From: Melitaea cinxia
Taxonomy: Eukaryota > Arthropoda > Insecta > Lepidoptera > Nymphalidae
Direction of reading: 5' to 3'
Length of the DNA: 64,000 bases
Assembly: GCF_905220565.1 (NCBI RefSeq)
Contig: NC_059413.1
Span: forward strand, 13,307,501-13,371,500
Within the stretch, counting starts at the first letter, position 1. Each line of letters starts with the position of its first letter. The notes under the pieces were generated by a model, which made no database searches, was not told the DNA's origin, and saw only the letters and a list, made by a program, of their open reading frames with translations. Shown here piece by piece: positions 62,401-64,000 of the stretch. A program made the translations under genes and the position numbers.

Positions 62401-63676
62401 AATTAGGCTGAAGAAATTCCCGGCATCAAAATATTCCACTACTGCGGCGGTCTCAACTTCGCCAGTAAGAACTTATTCCGGTCGACTCTGTTCCGTAAGA
62501 TCGGTTACTTGAAGCAGCAGGGCGATGATGACAGCAGTATATCAAAAAGCGAATCTTTCGAATGGGACTCGAATATTAGCAATAAGGTTTGTTTAGTATG
62601 CTAAATGTAATAAGTCCAATAAGTCCAATAATGAACTAAACTTATTGCCAATAATTACCAGTAACTGGCAATAAGGTTAGTTTACATTTTAAATGTTTAC
62701 ACAATATTTTACTATGGTTCATACAATAATTATTGACAAAAACATAATATTAAGAATATTTAGCGTTCCTCAGACCAGAAACCATTTTGTTTAGATATAA
62801 CCCCAGGGCGTTGTCTAATATAATAATAAAAAAAAAAAACGAGTGTGCTTTTAATCACACGACTGAAGTAAAATTTCTTTAATATCTACGATTTTATTTT
62901 TGTGTTACCCACGCATTAGGAATTCTAAACATTTTTGAATATCATATCAGAAATTGACCGCTCCGGGGGTTCGAACCCCGCTGGAGCGGTCCATTTTTGA
63001 TATGATATTCAAAAATGTTTAAAATTACTTTAGTTGTCTCTACAGTAATATACGAAACGTAACTCTCTCTCTTTCTATCTTCACTAACTTATATCTTTTT
63101 CTCAAGTTTCGTTCACTTCGCCTACAATTTTCGTAACGCTCTCGTCACACATTCATCAGCTCACTCCCCAAGTCAAGCGTGCGTAAAGAAATTTTACTTC
63201 AAAAATAGTAAGTAAGTATAGATTTGCACATTTACCAATTTCTCCTAAAGTTCCTTAGACGTATTTATTCCTATAACTTTGAACATTTAGTGTTCGAAAT
63301 TGAACGGACTATCCGTTCTCAAAATGAATCGTTCTTGAATATAGGAACTGGTCCTAAAATAGTACTTTTAAAGATATTTCGGTTAACTGTAAAAAATACA
63401 CCATTTATATATCATTTCCTCTACCCTAAGATTGCCTGGAAGAAAACGCTCTTTAGTGATAAGGCCGCCTTTTGCACTTGTTCCATATTTTCTTTCCTTA
63501 TTTCGGTGTACAATAAATATTTATTATTGTTATTATTATAATATTTCAGGTACAATGCGTAATAATAGACGCAACAGCGTTGTCGTACGTGGACGCTCCC
63601 GGTATCAAGAGTCTAGTGGCCGCACAGAGGGAACTAGTGGCCAACGACATCACCGTCCTACTTGCAGGGGCTAATG
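38774..63676 (+). CDS. SLC26-family anion transporter (prestin / sulfate-permease like), 16 exons, 3' end beyond window
   Basis: Exons: 38774..38832, 48037..48137, 49027..49188, 49897..50042, 51246..51309, 51630..51706, 52202..52366, 53412..53516, 53833..53966, 55019..55181, 56520..56600, 57712..57875, 59162..59242, 59898..60021, 62407..62586, 63550..63676. They total 1933 nt and join in frame without a stop, encoding residues 1-644. SLC26 proteins are plasma-membrane anion exchangers or channels (chloride, bicarbonate, sulfate, oxalate) with 14 helices and a cytosolic STAS domain. Seen here: VYQQ N-terminal motif, WLPRYDMKKDLVGDLVAG (80-97), FGTSPHVSMGTFAV (136-149), EPLVSGFTTAA (220-230), SLSRS (410-414) matching the anion site of mammalian prestin, and STAS from about residue 520. 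Insect SLC26 genes of this type are often labelled prestin; orthology within the family and the transported ion cannot be settled here. An in-frame TGA at 38765-38767 supports the start. The STAS end and C-terminal tail are missing. Confidence 0.93.
38985..39165 (-). mobile_element. tRNA-headed SINE body fragment, SLC26 intron 1
   Basis: Minus-strand body with CTGATAGCGATAGTTACTC and GTTGTTGTCATATACTCCTG; head absent. Confidence 0.65.
39464..39690 (-). mobile_element. Retroposon family A, SLC26 intron 1
   Basis: ACAACTAGTTATACATAAGC to CCAGGTTTTGAGCTGG; the central segment is partly deleted. Confidence 0.75.
40217..40435 (-). mobile_element. Helitron-like element, 5'-truncated
   Basis: CTAGCTGTGCCCGCCACCGC at the 3' end; interior matches 573-881 until TGCGGTTATCTTAATATTAC. 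Confidence 0.65.
40591..40658. repeat. Two tandem 34-bp units
   Basis: GAGCTCTCCATGGTGTGGAT...CAGATA occurs twice, head to tail, with no mismatch. Confidence 0.95.
41075..41345 (+). repeat. CCGACTTCAA-family repeat, 3' part
   Basis: GATGTTTGTCATGTGGTCAC through GATGTAATTGAAGTCGG and TGCAAACACAATTATC. Confidence 0.6.
41515..41745 (-). mobile_element. tRNA-derived SINE, second type
   Basis: GGTCGTCTGTTCCTAAAG at left and ACTCGGGGTGGGAATGGAAC, GAGCAGAAAGCAGGG at right; the B-box-like part is inverted. Confidence 0.6.
41921..42431 (+). mobile_element. Helitron-like element split by an RTE insertion
   Basis: 5' part 41921-42139 starts TCTATACAAATAAATAAAAT. 3' part 42332-42431 ends GCGCGGACGAAGTT without the CTAG tip. 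Confidence 0.75.
42140..42331 (-). mobile_element. RTE retrotransposon 3' end inserted in Helitron
   Basis: Minus strand encodes VLEWRPRLGKRSVARPPARW then DLRKIAGVGWMR and AYVQQWTAIG, the RTE C-terminus. Flanked by AAGGAGTAACTT at 42128-42139 and 42332-42343. Confidence 0.88.
42585..42725 (-). mobile_element. tRNA-like SINE, third type
   Basis: TGTGCGAGGATCGAACCCGC and GTTGCGCTGACGCGTC, B box inverted; related piece at 54557-54705. Confidence 0.55.
42726..44243. other. Part of SLC26 intron 1 without recognised coding features
   Basis: AT-rich; short repeated phrases such as GGACGTTAAAAT near 43502 and 43532. No exon with family sequence was found here. Confidence 0.4.
44244..44305 (+). mobile_element. 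tRNA-headed SINE tail fragment
   Basis: GAGAAAGAGGCCTATGTCCA, then AGTAGGATGTTACAAGC. Confidence 0.55.
44435..44492. repeat. (AG)29 microsatellite
   Basis: 58 bp of pure AG in SLC26 intron 1. Confidence 0.97.
44785..45715 (+). mobile_element. 5'-truncated LINE with open C-terminal reverse-transcriptase frame
   Basis: A 284-residue frame (44785-45639) begins MDDSTVTERY, where the YxDD catalytic box of the polymerase should be, so truncation fell inside the active site. It continues SKTQACLF, DLLGINISSN, TLYQAQVRSCMEYCSHLWDG and DRRAKRLIG, typical of jockey-superfamily LINEs. A ~60-bp 3' leader and an A-run at 45698-45715 follow. The intact frame suggests a fairly young copy; it cannot move on its own. 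Confidence 0.88.
45832..45955 (+). repeat. Interspersed repeat containing TTTTCGTAACGC
   Basis: CTTCCGTTCGTCTCGCCCGA, ACTTTTCGTAACGCTCTCG and CAAGCGTGCGTAAAGAAG, as at 63045-63210. Confidence 0.6.
45998..46052 (+). mobile_element. LINE 3' tail fragment
   Basis: TAATGTACAATAAAGTATAT with an ATT-rich tail. Confidence 0.5.
46460..46605 (-). mobile_element. Short retroposon with 14-bp target duplication
   Basis: Flanked by ATATAATATGGTTT at 46446-46459 and 46606-46619. Interior shares AAAGTATTCGAAACGTC with the hairpin repeat at 31655-31850. Confidence 0.82.
46990..47285 (+). mobile_element. Retroposon family B, full copy
   Basis: CTGTGTGGTTACGGCAGTAA to AGTGGACTGCGATAGGCTG; keeps the GTGTCGTAAGAGGTAACTAAGG block missing from 18694-18990. 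Confidence 0.8.
47286..48036. other. End of SLC26 intron 1, no recognised element
   Basis: Nothing coding before exon 2. Confidence 0.4.
48037..48137 (+). CDS. SLC26-like exon 2
   Basis: Residues 20-53, phase 2 in and 1 out. Acceptor TTCCAG|G, donor CCAC|GTAAGG. Encodes the cytosolic RRVYQQDALNKDADY segment, which resembles the conserved N-terminal strand of SLC26 proteins. Confidence 0.85.
48763..48960 (+). mobile_element. Retroposon family A, internally deleted, before exon 3
   Basis: CTGATTTAGGGCACAGC jumps to TAAATAATACTG, so ~75 bp of the 5' part is missing. Ends AACCTAGTTACAAGAG, 66 bases before the exon 3 acceptor. Confidence 0.78.
49027..49188 (+). CDS. SLC26-like exon 3
   Basis: Residues 54-107. 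Acceptor TTTCAG|TGG, donor CCCAAG|GTAATA. Holds the family hallmark PITKWLPRYDMKKDLVGD and the start of helix 1 ending HIPQG across the junction. Confidence 0.92.
49543..49870 (+). mobile_element. Retroposon family A with internal insert, before exon 4
   Basis: ATTGAGGTAGGGCACGGC to CCTTATCCTAGACG. About 75 bp (49694-49770) interrupts the middle and shares GATTTCGCCAATGTCAC with 32403-32421. Ends ~26 bases before the exon 4 acceptor. Confidence 0.75.
49897..50042 (+). CDS. SLC26-like exon 4
   Basis: Residues 108-156. Acceptor TTCCAG|GT, donor GGGAAG|GTGAGT. Encodes helices 2-3, with the AYAMLAEVPPIVGLY and FGTSPHVSMGTFAV signature region of sulfate permease-type transporters. Confidence 0.95.
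50043..50744. other. SLC26 intron 4, unclassified sequence
   Basis: Unique-looking sequence with a chance 110-residue frame at 50285-50617; no family features. An antisense frame at 51201-51013 includes MSKAFDRVSHTKLW, a faint reverse-transcriptase echo. Confidence 0.35.
50745..50806 (+). mobile_element. RTE-type 3' tail fragment
   Basis: GTGGAGGCCTATGTCCAGC, then TGTATGGGCTGTAATGATGAT. Confidence 0.7.
51246..51309 (+). CDS. SLC26-like exon 5
   Basis: Residues 157-177 in the extracellular loop before helix 4. Contains a possible N-glycosylation sequon N172-V-T, in a loop that is also glycosylated in mammalian members. Acceptor TTCGCAG|GTG, donor GAAG|GTATG. Confidence 0.88.
51497..51612 (+). 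mobile_element. RTE 3' end fragment
   Basis: Encodes LRKIAGVGWMRIAENRDI, then a stop, TYVQQWTAIG and a TGATGATGAT tail; 18 bases before the exon 6 acceptor. Confidence 0.78.
51630..51706 (+). CDS. SLC26-like exon 6
   Basis: Residues 178-203, helix 4 region (SPLEILSILSLTIGLMQ). Acceptor TTTTTTCAG|GG, donor CAA|GTAAGT. Phase fits both neighbours. Confidence 0.9.
51985..52065 (-). mobile_element. tRNA-derived SINE fragment, second type
   Basis: CGAATCGAACCCACAACCCC and GAGCAGAAAGCTGGG, inverted B box. Confidence 0.5.
52202..52366 (+). CDS. SLC26-like exon 7
   Basis: Residues 204-258. Contains RLGAVSTLLSEPLVSGFTT, the conserved helix 5-6 motif of the family, then FHVLSSQLKDLLGV. Acceptor TTTCCAG|GTT, donor CTC|GTAAGT. 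Confidence 0.95.
53042..53330 (+). mobile_element. Retroposon family A, full length, before exon 8
   Basis: TTGAGGTAGGGTACAGCAGG to GCTAGTGTTATAAAAA; ends about 81 bases before the exon 8 acceptor. Confidence 0.87.
53412..53516 (+). CDS. SLC26-like exon 8
   Basis: Residues 259-293, with helix 7 (NWIAFGISAASCTIIFL). Acceptor TTTTCAG|ACG, donor AAG|GTATTC. Confidence 0.9.
53545..53665 (+). mobile_element. Helitron-like 5' end fragment
   Basis: TCTATACTAATATTGTAAAG, then GTTTGTTTGAACGCG; no 3' end. Confidence 0.45.
53833..53966 (+). CDS. SLC26-like exon 9
   Basis: Residues 294-337 plus two bases of Gly338. Contains VPVPIELLAIVIGTLASKYG (helix 8) and the following loop. Acceptor TTTTTACAG|CCA, donor ACTGG|GTAAG. 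Confidence 0.93.
53991..54298. mobile_element. MITE in SLC26 intron 9
   Basis: TTCATAAATTACGTCACA at left and TGTGACATGATTTATGCA at right are inverted ends. Starts 24 bases after the exon 9 donor. Interior GGGGTAGGGG and CACACCTGGTAGAGG. Confidence 0.65.
54557..54705 (-). mobile_element. tRNA-like SINE, third type
   Basis: CACCCAGACCACGGCAGACA, GTGTGGGAATCGAACCC and GGTACGCTAACGCGTC, as at 42585-42725. Confidence 0.55.
55019..55181 (+). CDS. SLC26-like exon 10
   Basis: Residues 338-392. Begins with the conserved GLPEPKIPP turn, then helix 9 and a linker KYEVDANQELLAL, close to the family N-Q-E-L motif before helix 10. Codon use is GC-rich compared with flanking introns. Confidence 0.95.
55306..55530 (+). 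mobile_element. Short retroposon with 10-bp target duplication
   Basis: Flanked by AGTCATGTCC at 55296-55305 and 55531-55540; ends in an A-run. GC-rich interior with CTCCCGCAGGGGTTTTGGTC resembles a 3' end of an R1-type LINE (inference). Confidence 0.8.
55695..56358 (-). mobile_element. Retroposon family A split by a MITE
   Basis: 3' part 55695-55873, 5' part 56257-56358; the two are collinear once the insert at 55874-56256 is removed. Confidence 0.85.
55874..56256. mobile_element. 383-bp MITE nested in retroposon, AGTA target duplication
   Basis: Ends CGCTAGTGACTATTAA(C)... and, inverted, CGCCCATGACTATTAAA..., both followed by CGTCGGA. AGTA at 55870-55873 and 56257-56260. Confidence 0.82.
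56520..56600 (+). CDS. SLC26-like exon 11 (anion-site helix)
   Basis: Residues 393-419. Encodes FCCAPLCASLSRSYIQ; S410, S412 and R413 correspond by motif to S396, S398 and R399 at the anion site of mammalian prestin. Acceptor CCCACAG|GGT, donor CAG|GTAAGT. Confidence 0.94.
56615..56655 (-). mobile_element. Retroposon family A tail fragment
   Basis: ACTAGGTCGGCAAACAAGCG; 15 bases after the exon 11 donor. Confidence 0.6.
57364..57648 (-). mobile_element. Retroposon family A, full length, before exon 12
   Basis: T-run, ATGTCACTAGGTCGGC to CTGTGCCCTACCTCAG; ends 63 bases before the exon 12 acceptor. Confidence 0.9.
57712..57875 (+). CDS. SLC26-like exon 12
   Basis: Residues 420-473. KTGVTSLVSASLILCVLLW (helix 12 region), then the PFFELLPRCVLASIIAVSLK block typical of the family. 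Acceptor CGCCCAG|GCC, donor GCCAA|GTGAG. Confidence 0.95.
58050..58240 (-). repeat. CCGACTTCAA-family repeat fragment
   Basis: ATTACATCGACAAATAATAC to AAATCGGTATACCCAGTCAAA. A local ~20-bp inverted repeat AAGTCAAGTAAATATTTACTTGACTT sits at 58091-58116 (arms of about 13 bp). Confidence 0.6.
58583..58902 (+). mobile_element. Helitron-like element, complete 320-bp copy
   Basis: A|TCTATACAAATAAATAAAAT ... GACGAAGTCGCGGGCACAG CTAG|T, the host A/T junction expected for Helitrons. Best copy of this family in the window. Confidence 0.85.
59162..59242 (+). CDS. SLC26-like exon 13
   Basis: Residues 474-500: FWKLSKLDAVVWLVTFLTTV, the conserved entry into helix 13. Acceptor TTTAAG|G, donor ATTGG|GTGAG. 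Confidence 0.93.
59390..59872 (+). mobile_element. Retroposon family A split by ~236-bp insert, before exon 14
   Basis: 5' part 59390-59596 and tail part 59833-59872. The junction repeats GTAACCGCTTAC / GTAATCGCTTAC, suggesting a target duplication around an AT-rich insert at 59597-59832. The tail ends 25 bases before the exon 14 acceptor. Confidence 0.72.
59898..60021 (+). CDS. SLC26-like exon 14 (end of helix 14, start of STAS)
   Basis: Residues 501-542. GLAAGLVASVGTLF is the final membrane helix; KPYTCLLGRVLDTDLYLDI opens the STAS domain. Acceptor CTTCCAG|C, donor GCT|GTGAG. Confidence 0.94.
60173..60280. repeat. Imperfect (GTAT)n repeat
   Basis: GTAT/ATTT units with interruptions in SLC26 intron 14. 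Confidence 0.9.
60328..60503 (+). mobile_element. LINE 3' tail with (ATT)n end
   Basis: TTGCCTGGAAGAGATCGCTT, AGCGATAAGGCCGCCCTTTG, GGTGTACAATAAAGTG, then ATT repeats. Confidence 0.75.
60555..60935 (+). mobile_element. tRNA-headed SINE, diverged copy
   Basis: Head damaged (GTCGTGGCGTTAGTCCACCA). The body with CTGATAGTGATCGTTAC and tail AGCAGTGGGATGTTACAG are clear. Confidence 0.65.
60936..62016. other. SLC26 intron 14, no recognised feature
   Basis: AT-rich; no exon-like or repeat-family sequence supported. Confidence 0.4.
62017..62352 (+). mobile_element. Helitron-like element, complete 336-bp copy
   Basis: Starts TCTATATATTATTACGTG, ends with hairpin GTGGTCGAATTTCGACCAC, 7-8 bases and CTAG. 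Lies 54 bases upstream of exon 15. Partial relatives at 21589-21712 and 31830-31988. Confidence 0.8.
62407..62586 (+). CDS. SLC26-like exon 15 (STAS)
   Basis: Residues 543-602. GIKIFHYCGGLNFASKNLFR is the conserved STAS strand and turn. A short, serine/aspartate-rich insert (GDDDSSISKSESFEWDS) takes the place of the long variable loop of mammalian members. Intron retention meets a TAA at 62602-62604. Confidence 0.93.
62926..63021. repeat. ~96-bp palindrome with tRNA-like centre
   Basis: Arms 62926-62964 and 62983-63021 are nearly perfect inverted copies. The centre GGGGTTCGAACCCC is itself palindromic and matches a T-arm / B box. Confidence 0.88.
63045..63210 (+). repeat. Interspersed repeat containing TTTTCGTAACGC
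   Basis: TACGAAACGTAACTCTCTCT to ATTTTACTTCAAAAATAG; fullest of three copies. Confidence 0.65.
63409..63541 (+). mobile_element. LINE 3' tail abutting the exon 16 acceptor
   Basis: TCATTTCCTCTACCCTAAGA, GCCTGGAAGAAAACGCTC, then GGTGTACAATAAATATTTATT and an ATT-rich tail that ends ~8 bases before TTTCAG|GTACAA. Confidence 0.78.
63550..63676 (+). CDS. SLC26-like exon 16 (STAS, last exon in window)
   Basis: Residues 603-644 plus one base. Contains IIDATALSYVDAPGIKSL, the core STAS strand-loop-helix. Donor AATG|GTATG at 63677, so the gene continues to the right of the window. Confidence 0.94.
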
Positions 63677-63767
63677 GTATGTTACTTTGACGTATTGGTA
63701 ATCTTTCCTACAATTTTTATTTCATTTTATACAACTAGGTCGGTAAACAAGCGTACCACTAAGTTTA

Positions 63768-64000
63768 AGTGAGGTAGGGCACAGCAGGAATTCCCTGCTC
63801 AAAATATGGAGCAGCCCGAGTGGGGTAGTACCTCGATCTTACAGAAGACCACAGCTAAATAATACTGTTTTCAAGCAGTATTGTGTTCCTGTTGGTGAGT
63901 AAGGTGACCAGAGCTCCTGGGGGGGATTGGGGATTGGGTCGGCAACGCGCTTGCGATGCTTCTGGTGTTGCAGGCGTCTATAAGCTACGGTAATCGCTTA
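63768..64000 (+). mobile_element. Retroposon family A, cut by window edge
   Basis: AGTGAGGTAGGGCACAGCAGG through GGTAATCGCTTA at the last base. A minus-strand tail scrap (ACTAGGTCGGTAAACAAGCG) lies just before it at 63730-63757. Confidence 0.9.

Noticed and set aside
1..64000. CRISPR array, bacterial operon or integrated virus
   Set aside because: No regularly spaced direct repeats with unique spacers, no operon-like gene runs, and no viral structural or replication gene was recognised.

Overview
The window looks like a moth or butterfly (Lepidoptera) nuclear genome segment. It is AT-rich, its genes are split into small exons with GT/AG borders, and most of the DNA is interspersed repeats of kinds common in lepidopteran genomes. 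These include short retroposons ending in A- or TGATGA-type tails, tRNA-headed SINEs, Helitrons with CTAG ends, RTE-, R1- and jockey-like LINE fragments, hAT-type and other inverted-repeat elements, and a mariner. No bacterial-type operon, CRISPR array or integrated virus was seen.

Two host genes can be reconstructed exon by exon. On the minus strand, 12846 down to 9949, is a complete 151-residue gene for the mitochondrial inner-membrane protein MTFP1 (MTP18, mitochondrial fission process protein 1) in four exons. On the plus strand, from 38774 to the right edge, is an SLC26-family anion transporter (prestin / sulfate-permease type). Sixteen exons join in phase to give the first 644 residues: the N-terminal tail, the 14-helix transporter domain with an intact SLSRS anion-site motif, and the first part of the STAS domain. 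Its 3' end lies beyond the window. The two genes are divergent, with about 26 kb of repeat-filled DNA between them.

Layout: 1-9.7 kb, repeats with no gene recognised; 9.7-12.9 kb, MTFP1, with an (ACGC)n microsatellite in intron 3 and a hAT-type MITE with 8-bp target duplication just after the stop; 13-38.7 kb, repeat desert containing a 930-bp hAT-like element with 8-bp target duplication, a 1.58-kb foldback element with near-identical ~675-bp arms, LINE fragments and a 1280-bp mariner relic; 38.8-64 kb, the SLC26 gene with a 9.2-kb first intron. Many SLC26 introns carry a retroposon within about 25-80 bases of the splice acceptor.

The most notable structures are the large foldback hairpin, a ~96-bp palindrome centred on a tRNA-like T-arm sequence, several insertions nested in other elements with readable target duplications, and a LINE tail abutting the acceptor of the STAS exon. 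I did not find a convincing new multi-gene system. Family names for repeats rest on reading motifs and ends, not on a database search.
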